Source: Propionibacteriaceae bacterium
GTDB taxonomy: Bacteria > Actinomycetota > Actinomycetes > Propionibacteriales > Propionibacteriaceae
Reading direction: 5' to 3'
Assembly (NCBI GenBank): GCA_009778535.1
Contig: WRJP01000038.1
Location: 1-13,377 of the forward strand
DNA: 13,377 nt
Positions within the stretch are counted from its first letter, which is position 1; each line of letters starts with the position of its first letter. Shown piece after piece: positions 1 through 6,544 of this stretch. The translations under genes were made by a program, and so were the position numbers. Under the pieces are notes generated by a model. That model did not search any database and was not told where the DNA came from. It saw nothing but the letters and a program-made list of their open reading frames with translations.

Positions 1-191
1 TTCGCCTGTATCTCGACATCCGGCGAATGCCACCAAAGATGATCAAATAAAAAAGTGACGGCATATGCGATCAGCCAAGCCTGGAACAGCGTCAACACTG
101 CGTTTACTGAGCCCACACCGGTACCTGCAATCAGGAAACCTCTGGTCGCACGCGCGCGACGCAACAGATTTGTGTCTAAAGGACCAGGCAT
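1..191 (-). CDS. cydD: CydD, thiol reductant ABC exporter subunit (N-terminus only)
   Basis: This is the first 63 codons of a gene that runs off the left edge of the window. The protein starts MPGPLDTNLLRRARATRGFL and continues into a hydrophobic first membrane helix containing LTLFQAWLIAYAV. The PLD-LLRRA start followed by an LxQAWL helix is typical of actinobacterial CydD. CydD pairs with CydC as an inner-membrane ABC exporter of cysteine and glutathione, needed to assemble the haems of cytochrome bd oxidase, which fits the cydAB genes upstream on the same strand. The ATG at 189-191 is preceded by an AAGGTG ribosome binding site about 6 bases upstream. The ATPase domain is outside the window, so identification rests on the N-terminus and the context. 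Confidence 0.82.
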   Translation of the reverse strand, partial: MPGPLDTNLLRRARATRGFLIAGTGVGSVNAVLTLFQAWLIAYAVTFLFDHLWWHSPDVEIQA

Positions 192-193
192 TG

Positions 194-361
194 CTACACC
201 TTATCGTCAGCTCCGGTTCTAGTGTTAGCTGCTAGCTGCACCAACCTGTAGCGATGAAACAACCCCAGGCGGCTGTCGCAGGCACCCGGGCTCAGCATTC
301 CGGTGGCCACGAAGGCGAACAGTTTACCGTTGTCTCGAAAGAGAAACCCGCACCAGGGCAT
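194..361 (-). CDS. possible 55-residue ORF directly upstream of cydD
   Basis: An open frame runs from an ATG (359-361) to a TAG (194-196) that ends two bases before the cydD ATG. The ribosome binding site of cydD lies in its last codons. The product would begin MPWCGFLFRDNGKLFAFVAT and resembles no family I recognise. There is no clear ribosome binding site before its ATG. It begins just after the cydB terminator, so it lies where the cydD leader must be. It could be a small coupled ORF, a leader peptide or chance. Codon use is mixed, with some rare Arg codons near the end. I treat it as doubtful. Confidence 0.2.
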   Translation of the reverse strand: MPWCGFLFRDNGKLFAFVATGMLSPGACDSRLGLFHRYRLVQLAANTRTGADDKV

Positions 362-380
362 AAATCGAGTCAAGATTGGG

Positions 381-422
381 CAAAAATAAATCGGGGGAGA
401 GTCTTGGCGACTCTCCCCCGAT
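381..422 (-). terminator. strong intrinsic terminator of cydAB
   Basis: A perfect 14 bp stem is formed by 390-403 (ATCGGGGGAGAGTC) and 409-422, with a 5-base loop. Reading on the minus strand, the hairpin is followed by TTTATTTTTG. It sits about 48 bases after the cydB stop and before cydD, so cydAB transcription should largely end here rather than read through into cydD. Confidence 0.92.
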
Positions 423-469
423 AGCTATTGATAGTCAGCTTTCACACAAGTGAAGATGCTGCTTTCGTA

Positions 470-1603
470 TTACTTGGCATCTGCAACGACATCGTCTGGA
501 ATGTTGCTTACGCCAATCGGACGCCGGAACGTCCAGTAGACCCAGATCGTGTATGCCAACACAATCGGAACCATGATCAGCGCAATGACCAACATGATCA
601 GCAACGTGCCATCTGTCGAAGCGGCAGCGAAGGCGTTCATTCCGAACAGCTCGCCACTGGCATCGAAGACAGTGCGCGTACCCGCATCGACAAAGCCCAA
701 ACCTGGGAGCATCCGAATGAAGATGCCCAAGGCCACAGCCAACCAAGCCACGGAGGTGGCGACGAAGGACGTGCCCTTGCCAATGTTGAGCCAGGCCCAG
801 ATCAGAGCCACCGCCGCTACTAATACCAGAATCCAGTTCAGACCGGACAGGAACACTGGAGCCCAGAACAGGTTCTGGCAAACCAGGAATACTGCGCCGC
901 CAGCGATGGTGATCAGACCCATGGTCTTAGCAAATTTCTTTGCCCGATCATGGATTTGACCCTTGGTCTTGAGAACCAGGTAGATAGAACCGTGGAATAG
1001 ACACAATGCGACTACCGCGATGCCACCGAGCAGACCGAATGGGCTGAACAACTCCCAGAAGTATGGCGTCACACCAACGTTAGCTTGGCTAGTTGCGACT
1101 ACAAACAGCGCCGGGTTGTTCGGATCGGTAACCACCGGCAAGCCGATGACGAAGTTGGCAAAGCCAACACCAAACACCAACGGAACCAGGAATGAACCGA
1201 TCGATGCCAGCCAGTCAAACGTACCGCGCCACTTTGTATTTGGATGCTTGGAACGATATTCGAAGGACACGCCACGAATAATCAAGCCAACCAGCACCAA
1301 GAACAGTGGCAGGTACAGTCCGGAGAACAGTGTGGCGTACCAGGCTGGGAAAGCTGCAAACATTGCGCCACCAGCGGTCAATAGCCAAACTTCGTTACCG
1401 TCCCAGACTGGGCCGATGGTATTGATCATCACTCGACGTTCTTTTTCAGACTTGCCGAGGAATGGAATGAGCATAGCTACGCCATAGTCGAAGCCTTCAA
1501 GGACGAGATACCCGACCCACAAAACAGCGACTAGGAGGAACCAAACGACCGCCAATGCAGAGGGGACCGCTTCAGGAAGGTTAAATGCAAAATTGAAATT
1601 CAT
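470..1603 (-). CDS. cydB: cytochrome bd ubiquinol/menaquinol oxidase subunit II (CydB)
   Basis: CydB is the second integral membrane subunit of cytochrome bd oxidase, the high-affinity terminal oxidase that oxidises quinol and reduces oxygen to water. The 377-residue length matches the family (E. coli about 379). Visible landmarks are the first membrane helix followed by LEGFDYGVAML (residues 35-45), the family motif GPVWDGNEVWLL (64-75), and a series of hydrophobic segments to the C-terminus, about eight in all. The ATG at 1601-1603 is preceded by AGGTG at a good distance. The gene lies 15 bases downstream of cydA, so the two form an operon, closed by the terminator at 381-422. No catalytic residue looks lost. 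Confidence 0.97.
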   Translation of the reverse strand: MNFNFAFNLPEAVPSALAVVWFLLVAVLWVGYLVLEGFDYGVAMLIPFLGKSEKERRVMINTIGPVWDGNEVWLLTAGGAMFAAFPAWYATLFSGLYLPLFLVLVGLIIRGVSFEYRSKHPNTKWRGTFDWLASIGSFLVPLVFGVGFANFVIGLPVVTDPNNPALFVVATSQANVGVTPYFWELFSPFGLLGGIAVVALCLFHGSIYLVLKTKGQIHDRAKKFAKTMGLITIAGGAVFLVCQNLFWAPVFLSGLNWILVLVAAVALIWAWLNIGKGTSFVATSVAWLAVALGIFIRMLPGLGFVDAGTRTVFDASGELFGMNAFAAASTDGTLLIMLVIALIMVPIVLAYTIWVYWTFRRPIGVSNIPDDVVADAK

Positions 1604-1618
1604 TTCTACACCTGCCTA

Positions 1619-3082
1619 TCAGTATGCGAAGCTCATCGGAGCATCTTCATCAGTTTGAACCTCTGGTTCTCTGAGATAATGCGGCATTCCGAGCTTTATG
1701 TACTTCAACATCAGATTCACTTCGACCACCGCAAATACTGCGTAGATCAAGGTGTACAGCACCAATGTCATTCCAACCTCAAAGGCGGTGACACCGGGCG
1801 AAACGGCAGCATGTGTGCTCAACACTCCGTTGACTATGAATGGCTGACGGCCAATCTCAGTCACCAGCCAGCCGAAGCTGGAAGCAAATAGCGGCATTAG
1901 CGGTGTAAGGATCATCATTGCTGTCCAGCCCTTGCCGCCCTTAGGAATCTTGGTTCCCTTGGTGGCGACCAGCGTGTAGATGCCAATCGCAACGCCAATC
2001 ACACCGAGCAGCATCATGAATCTGAACGACCAGAAGCTCGGCATGACTGGAGGAATCCAGTCAACCGCGTCTTTCTGTCCCCAGATTCCAGCTCCCGCCG
2101 CAGCGGTAGTGACTTGCAACTGATTTCGGTCGTCGAGTGGCTTACCAGCTGCCAGTTTTGCACTGTACTCGGCCGCTAGGTCGTCCATGCCTCGAACTTC
2201 AGCGCCTGGATCGTTTGTAGCCATGAAGCTCAAAACGCAAGGAACGCCCAGACCTGGAACGATCTCAAATGGAGCGCAGTCTGTGGTCTTTTGCAGATTC
2301 TCAGCCGCAGCCATCTTCATGGGCTGCAAATCAGTCAGAACCTGACCTTGGATGTGGCCGGTCACAACGACGCCCACACAGGCCACGATAAGCACCCAAG
2401 CGCCGAAACGAGTTGCCCAACGGAAGTCGGCGACATCATCGGAATTTGGATGTTCGCGGTTCACGCGTACTAGATTCCAGCCAGCGGCTCCCAGCACTAA
2501 CGCACCGGCAGTCATGAAGGCACCGAAGATTACGTGAGTCCACGTGGTAGCGGCGACTGGATTGAGGATAACAGCGAGTAAATCCGTCATCTGTGCCCGA
2601 TTATTGGCGAATTCTGCGCCGGTCGGGTTTTGCATCCAAGCGTTTGCCGCGAGGATGAAGATTGACGAGATTAAGGTACCGATCGAGCCTAGCCAAATCG
2701 TAGCTAGGTGAACTTTCTTTGGAAGCTTGTCCCAGCCAAAGACCCAAACGCCCAAGAAAACGGACTCTAGGAAGAAGGCTATGAGAGCTTCCATAGCTAG
2801 TGGGGCGCCAAAAATGTCACCGACGGTCCGGGAGTATTCAGACCAGTTCATGCCGAACTGGAACTCCTGGACAATGCCGGTGACGACACCCATTGCAAAG
2901 TTAATTAGGAATAATTTTCCGTAGAATTTGGTTAACCGTAAGAACCTCACGTTCCCCGACTTAACCCACATTGTCTGCAAAACTGCTACTAGGAGCGACA
3001 ATGCGATGGTTATTGGGACAAACAAGAAGTGGTATACGGTCGTAATGCCAAATTGCCATCTGGCGAGTATTTCCGCAGTCAT
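1619..3082 (-). CDS. cydA: cytochrome bd oxidase subunit I (CydA)
   Basis: CydA carries haems b558, b595 and d and the quinol site of cytochrome bd oxidase. I choose the ATG at 3080-3082 (487 residues, beginning MTAEILARWQFGITTVYHFL) because CydA proteins start this way. A promoter lies inside the longer reading that would start at 3130. In this numbering His18 (haem b595/d ligand), His183 in TWTHVIFG and a Met near 389/390 (b558 ligands) are present. So are the Q-loop start QPMKMAAAE with Lys256 and Glu261, and GRQP at 411-414. The Q-loop is the short form usual in Gram-positive bacteria. The gene has no Shine-Dalgarno sequence and is probably leaderless. It is followed 15 bases later by cydB. 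Confidence 0.97.
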   Translation of the reverse strand: MTAEILARWQFGITTVYHFLFVPITIALSLLVAVLQTMWVKSGNVRFLRLTKFYGKLFLINFAMGVVTGIVQEFQFGMNWSEYSRTVGDIFGAPLAMEALIAFFLESVFLGVWVFGWDKLPKKVHLATIWLGSIGTLISSIFILAANAWMQNPTGAEFANNRAQMTDLLAVILNPVAATTWTHVIFGAFMTAGALVLGAAGWNLVRVNREHPNSDDVADFRWATRFGAWVLIVACVGVVVTGHIQGQVLTDLQPMKMAAAENLQKTTDCAPFEIVPGLGVPCVLSFMATNDPGAEVRGMDDLAAEYSAKLAAGKPLDDRNQLQVTTAAAGAGIWGQKDAVDWIPPVMPSFWSFRFMMLLGVIGVAIGIYTLVATKGTKIPKGGKGWTAMMILTPLMPLFASSFGWLVTEIGRQPFIVNGVLSTHAAVSPGVTAFEVGMTLVLYTLIYAVFAVVEVNLMLKYIKLGMPHYLREPEVQTDEDAPMSFAY

Positions 3083-3118
3083 GGGTAAGAATCTAGCGGT
3101 TGTAGCTTTGTTGGGCAA
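3083..3118 (-). promoter_or_regulatory. cydAB promoter giving a leaderless mRNA
   Basis: On the minus strand a -35 element TTGCCC (3113-3118) and a -10 element TAGATT (3090-3095) are separated by exactly 17 bases. The -10 ends 7 bases before the cydA ATG at 3082, so the predicted transcript starts at or next to the A of the start codon. No ribosome binding site precedes that ATG, which agrees with leaderless translation, common in Actinobacteria. The call is from sequence only. Confidence 0.68.
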
Positions 3119-3130
3119 CAATCTGCACAT

Positions 3131-3586
3131 AGTTTGACCAAAATGAACGCATGATAGTCCAGGAAACTTAGTACCTGCTATGTTCTTGTTGTACCGAAGC
3201 TATTTGAGGTTTCTTGCCATATCGGCCCACTTTTGCTGCAAACCAAGGTACTTGCATCCCTATGCTGAAGCTAGCGTCACTACGTATTATTACATAATTC
3301 GCTTGTTCGCAGTGTGGACACACAAACACTGTCTACGATTCGACGCCTTGAACCAGACCATTAGATTGGATTGGGAATAATCGCTAGCCAAAACTGGTTT
3401 GAGCTGGTGGTGAAGCACCTACGACTCACCCGACTAGAACACAACCGCAACTGCGTCAGCATGATCTTTGTCAAAATTCAAGACAAGGCCGCGATGTTGC
3501 TACTAGAATTGTCCAAACGACACTTATGGGTTATAGCGCGTTTAAGTTCGTGGTGCTGCTTCGAAGGGTGTAGCACGCAATGAATG
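3131..3586. other. divergent intergenic region without a convincing gene
   Basis: This stretch lies between cydA and the adhesin gene. Short open frames exist (plus strand 3180-3380 and 3371-3583), but their products are compositionally odd, lack ribosome binding sites and resemble nothing known. It contains an interrupted palindrome CAGTGT-N10-ACACTG (3310-3331) and a GTGCT...AGCAC repeat around 3553-3576. It should hold control elements for the adhesin gene, but I could not pick a convincing promoter for that gene. Confidence 0.5.
3310..3331. repeat. interrupted palindrome CAGTGT-N10-ACACTG
   Basis: The two 6-base arms (3310-3315 and 3326-3331) are perfect inverted copies, and the 5' half also overlaps TGTGGACACA (3313-3322). 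It resembles a dimeric regulator site, but it is about 230 bases upstream of cydA and 370 bases upstream of the adhesin. Its role is unknown, and a 6 bp arm can occur by chance. Confidence 0.3.
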
Positions 3587-3603
3587 ACGTGAACACCTCA
3601 CGT
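3587..3603. promoter_or_regulatory. 17 bp inverted repeat ACGTGA-N5-TCACGT upstream of the adhesin
   Basis: Perfect 6-base arms (3587-3592 and 3598-3603) flank a 5-base spacer, and TTTT ends at 3606. It could be an operator for a dimeric regulator or a weak hairpin. A second 17 bp palindrome built on the same CACGT core lies 69 bases further on, which favours a regulatory reading. Confidence 0.4.
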
Positions 3604-3655
3604 TTTAACACAAGTGATGTTCGCGGTTACTCACCTCGTTACCCTTTACTGCCTC

Positions 3656-3672
3656 CACGTACGCCGTACGTG
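3656..3672. promoter_or_regulatory. 17 bp palindrome CACGTACG-c-CGTACGTG before the adhesin ribosome binding site
   Basis: Perfect 8-base arms surround one central C. It ends 10 bases before the ribosome binding site GGAGGAGG (3683-3690) of the adhesin gene. Its position suits a repressor operator, or an mRNA hairpin that affects translation of the adhesin. The regulator is unknown. Confidence 0.5.
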
Positions 3673-3682
3673 TAGCCCACCT

Positions 3683-3690
3683 GGAGGAGG
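3683..3690 (+). promoter_or_regulatory. ribosome binding site of the adhesin gene
   Basis: GGAGGAGG lies 8 bases before the ATG at 3699. It decides between this ATG and another ATG at 3692 in a different frame, which lies only one base from the binding site and opens a frame lacking the signal peptide. Confidence 0.85.
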
Positions 3691-3698
3691 CATGAACA

Positions 3699-6440
3699 AT
3701 GACACGACGAGTTGGGGTTTGGGCGAGTGCGCTAATTATCACATTAGCGCTCATCTCTCCTGTGGTGGTGCAACCGGCATACGCCGCAGACGACACCCGT
3801 TACACCGCGACGCTGCGGTATTACGACGACGTGCAACTGACGTACTCACTGGTCTATCCAAACAGTAATATCTGGAATGGCGCGGCAGATATTCCCATCG
3901 GCGGCACTCAGATAGCCGGTCAGCTTTACTGCATCGATCCCTTCGTGCCCTTCCACACGCTTGCTGACAGTACCTATTGGGATAGGGCGACGAACGCGAC
4001 AGTGGACGAGAAGGGCGATTACGTCTCTGCGGCACCTTGGAATATGTCAGCGACCCTCTATAAAAATATTGACGCCGTGACTTGGCTCAGCGTCAACGGG
4101 TACCGCGGCGACTATCTGAGCGACGACGCTCAAAGTAAAGCTAGTGTGGCAAGGCTGAGCGCTCTCTATCCCGCCCTGGGCGCCATAGACAAGCAGATCG
4201 CGCTGATGGCTAGCAAGGTTGCCATGTGGAAGATTCTGGTGGGAGATTCCTTGACAGTGCTGCGAACTAGTCTCGGTTCAGACTTCACCACTGGCAAGGC
4301 AAAGATTTTTGCTGACCTGGTTGATGCGCTCGTTGCCAGTGCAACCTTTGAACAAGCCACCGGAATCACGCGACTGGAAGTTGAGTTGAACTACGATGCG
4401 GCTGGAACCCAACTAGTCTCTGATGCCAGCTATCAGTTCTATGGGCCGGTGACTGCTTCGGTGACTTTATCCGATGCGGCAGGTTCAGGTTATGCCTTGG
4501 ATTTGGACGATGTGCCAGTAACGGTAGGTGGGTCATCTGCTGACGACATCACGTTGGTTGCTGCTGACAAGTCGCCACTGCCCGGATTAAAAACCATTCC
4601 GGGAACATCGAACAATGCGCAGTATTTGGATGCTGCTGCTGGCACTATCAGCGCTGGAGTGTGGACGAGTGAACCTTTCTACCTACAGATTCCGGCCAGT
4701 CGCAGCCATACCGGTGATCTGATTCTCAAGGCGTACGCAATGGCAAATAATGTGCCGCTGATCGAGGGAACTCCGGTGTTCTTTATCAACCAACAAGCTG
4801 ACGGTTCCCAGTCCTGGAACGCGGTGCAAGCCTTCATTGGTGCTGCTAACTCTGGGGCAGAGGTCAACTTGTACGCCGAAACTGGTTTACATACCTCCGA
4901 TGTTGACCTTGGTCAGCTTTTCATTGCCAAACAGGTCGAGAACAGCACAAACACCGACAATACCGAGTTCACTTTCAGGGTGGAGTACACGCAAGACCCA
5001 GGCGACGGCCAGTTCGTGGTCTTGAACCTGAGTGACTATCCGGTGCATGGGGCTGCCAGTGTCAATGACGTCAGCAACACTTTCACTTTGACAGCAAACG
5101 GACTAGCTATGTTCAGCTATCTTCCAGTCGGATACGAGTACCGAGTAGTAGAGAGCGCTGCTGCTGGTTACAGCTCCGAATATCAGTTAAATGTTGCGGC
5201 AGCGGGCTCTGGAAGCCGAGCCGCAGGAGGCACAACTGTCGGCTTCGAAATGGATGACGACCTGGCGATGGTGACTTTCTACAATACAAATACAGCCGTA
5301 GAACAGCTAGCCCGTGCGCAACTCTACGTCGAGAAGTTGGCTGTACATGGGGCTGACATTGAGACAGGCGTGTCCTATACCTTCGTGGTTGAGCAGAGCG
5401 ATGACGAAGGAGTCTCCTGGTCTCCGGTAAACCTCAGTGCCGAGGTTTTTCTAGGTGATTCGAGTTGGATTGTTGATGCTGCAGCCGGTACGTTCACACT
5501 TGGCTCCCGTAAATCAGTATTACTTGAACTCGACCCAGCATTCACCTACCGCGTCCAAGAACGCGACGTGTCAACTGACGTCATTCCGATGTACATATTG
5601 AGCTACTATGCTGACGATGCAAAAACAGTAAATGAGTTCGATCCCGCCTCCCAACGCAGCAACCTAGACGACGCGAATTGGACGATCAGCCCATATGCTG
5701 TCAGCAATATCGAGCTGTCTGAAGCGGGCTATGCACGATTGATGTTCATAAATCAGCGGCTAACTATGGCGAATCTGACCATCTCAAAGACGGTCATTTC
5801 AACATCAGCGGCCACACCGGATGACCTTTTCTCTTTCAGCGTGTGGTGTCTTGATGATGGTCTTGGATTGGACTCATACCCTTGGGCAGTGCCGCTTTCA
5901 ACATCGGATGCTCCCCTAAATGACACTTTTATCATCACTGGCATTGACAGTAGTCGTATTAGCACGAACTCCGATGGCGAGCCGACAGTATTCAGCTTGA
6001 AAGCTGGTGAGTCAGCGACTATCTACGGTCTTTTCGTCGGAACCTATCGGGTAAAGGAACTAAACTTCGACGGCTTCACGGTCAGCTACACCCTGGATTC
6101 CGGTACCTCGATACCAGCATCGGACGGTGTCGTAGAAATCGAGTTGTCCGCGGACACCATGCTGACGTTCACCAATACTGAAGCCGTGAACGATGACGGT
6201 GGGGAAGAGGCAGACGAAGGAGAAGATAAAGAAACCGACAACGAGGGCGACGATACCAACGATAAAGACGACGATTCCGGCAAGAAAACAGAAGATGGTG
6301 AAGACGAGAACCCGTTCAAGGCAGATACTGGCGGCACGACCCTGCCTGGAACCAGCCTAGCCATAGCGTTAGCGCTCGCCCTTATCGCGTTCGGTGGACT
6401 CTTGCCGCTGGGTATTTCGCTGTACCGCCCTTCCTGCTGA
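3699..6440 (+). CDS. sortase-anchored surface adhesin with thioester-like domain and three isopeptide repeats
   Basis: This is a 913-residue secreted wall protein. A signal peptide spans residues 1-29 (cleavage near AYA-ADD). Residues about 35-220 form a thioester-domain-like (TQXA) module: QLYCID carries Cys78, and SKVAMW (172-177) matches the TQxAIW motif, except that Lys173 replaces the Gln that bonds to Cys in this family. Three Cna_B/SpaA-like beta domains follow near 401-532, 540-688 and 690-828, each with a Lys/Glu/Asn set suited to an internal isopeptide bond (K411/E485/N529, K546/E621/N685, K697/E787/N826). An acidic Asp/Glu/Lys linker (831-876) acts as a wall-spanning stalk. The end has LPGTS (882-886), a hydrophobic helix and a short tail YRPSC with a single Arg. 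It probably binds a host or partner surface. The ligand is unknown. No sortase gene lies in the window. Confidence 0.88.
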   Translation: MTRRVGVWASALIITLALISPVVVQPAYAADDTRYTATLRYYDDVQLTYSLVYPNSNIWNGAADIPIGGTQIAGQLYCIDPFVPFHTLADSTYWDRATNATVDEKGDYVSAAPWNMSATLYKNIDAVTWLSVNGYRGDYLSDDAQSKASVARLSALYPALGAIDKQIALMASKVAMWKILVGDSLTVLRTSLGSDFTTGKAKIFADLVDALVASATFEQATGITRLEVELNYDAAGTQLVSDASYQFYGPVTASVTLSDAAGSGYALDLDDVPVTVGGSSADDITLVAADKSPLPGLKTIPGTSNNAQYLDAAAGTISAGVWTSEPFYLQIPASRSHTGDLILKAYAMANNVPLIEGTPVFFINQQADGSQSWNAVQAFIGAANSGAEVNLYAETGLHTSDVDLGQLFIAKQVENSTNTDNTEFTFRVEYTQDPGDGQFVVLNLSDYPVHGAASVNDVSNTFTLTANGLAMFSYLPVGYEYRVVESAAAGYSSEYQLNVAAAGSGSRAAGGTTVGFEMDDDLAMVTFYNTNTAVEQLARAQLYVEKLAVHGADIETGVSYTFVVEQSDDEGVSWSPVNLSAEVFLGDSSWIVDAAAGTFTLGSRKSVLLELDPAFTYRVQERDVSTDVIPMYILSYYADDAKTVNEFDPASQRSNLDDANWTISPYAVSNIELSEAGYARLMFINQRLTMANLTISKTVISTSAATPDDLFSFSVWCLDDGLGLDSYPWAVPLSTSDAPLNDTFIITGIDSSRISTNSDGEPTVFSLKAGESATIYGLFVGTYRVKELNFDGFTVSYTLDSGTSIPASDGVVEIELSADTMLTFTNTEAVNDDGGEEADEGEDKETDNEGDDTNDKDDDSGKKTEDGEDENPFKADTGGTTLPGTSLAIALALALIAFGGLLPLGISLYRPSC

Positions 6441-6470
6441 GGGGATTGCTGTGGGGAACTGCGAAGCAGG

Positions 6471-6506
6471 TTGAGTAGGAACCTCTGGGTTCCGTATCGA
6501 AACTCA
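6471..6506. terminator. possible hairpin between convergent adhesin and ABC genes
   Basis: An inner stem GGAACC-TCTG-GGTTCC (6478-6493) is flanked by TGAGT (6472-6476) and ACTCA (6502-6506), which can extend the pairing. It lies between two genes that converge, where a bidirectional terminator is expected. Neither side has a clear T-run, so the call is weak. Confidence 0.3.
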
Positions 6507-6544
6507 GAGAAAAGGCACACGAGGCAGCGGGAGATAGCCAGCAC

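Noticed and set aside
253..423. Plus-strand frame of 56 codons starting MKQPQAAVAG
   Set aside because: No ribosome site; it ends within the cydB terminator hairpin and overlaps the leader of cydD on the other strand.
3180..3583. Two plus-strand open frames (3180-3380 and 3371-3583) in the cydA-adhesin gap
   Set aside because: No ribosome binding sites, odd amino-acid make-up (clusters of Cys, Trp, Tyr) and no resemblance to any family.
3692..3868. ATG at 3692 as the adhesin start
   Set aside because: It is in another frame, only one base from the ribosome binding site, and gives no signal peptide; the ATG at 3699 does.
6086..6544. Minus-strand 152-codon frame rich in Ser and Pro opposite the adhesin tail
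   Set aside because: It is the mirror of the acidic repeat-like linker codons; low complexity and no family match.
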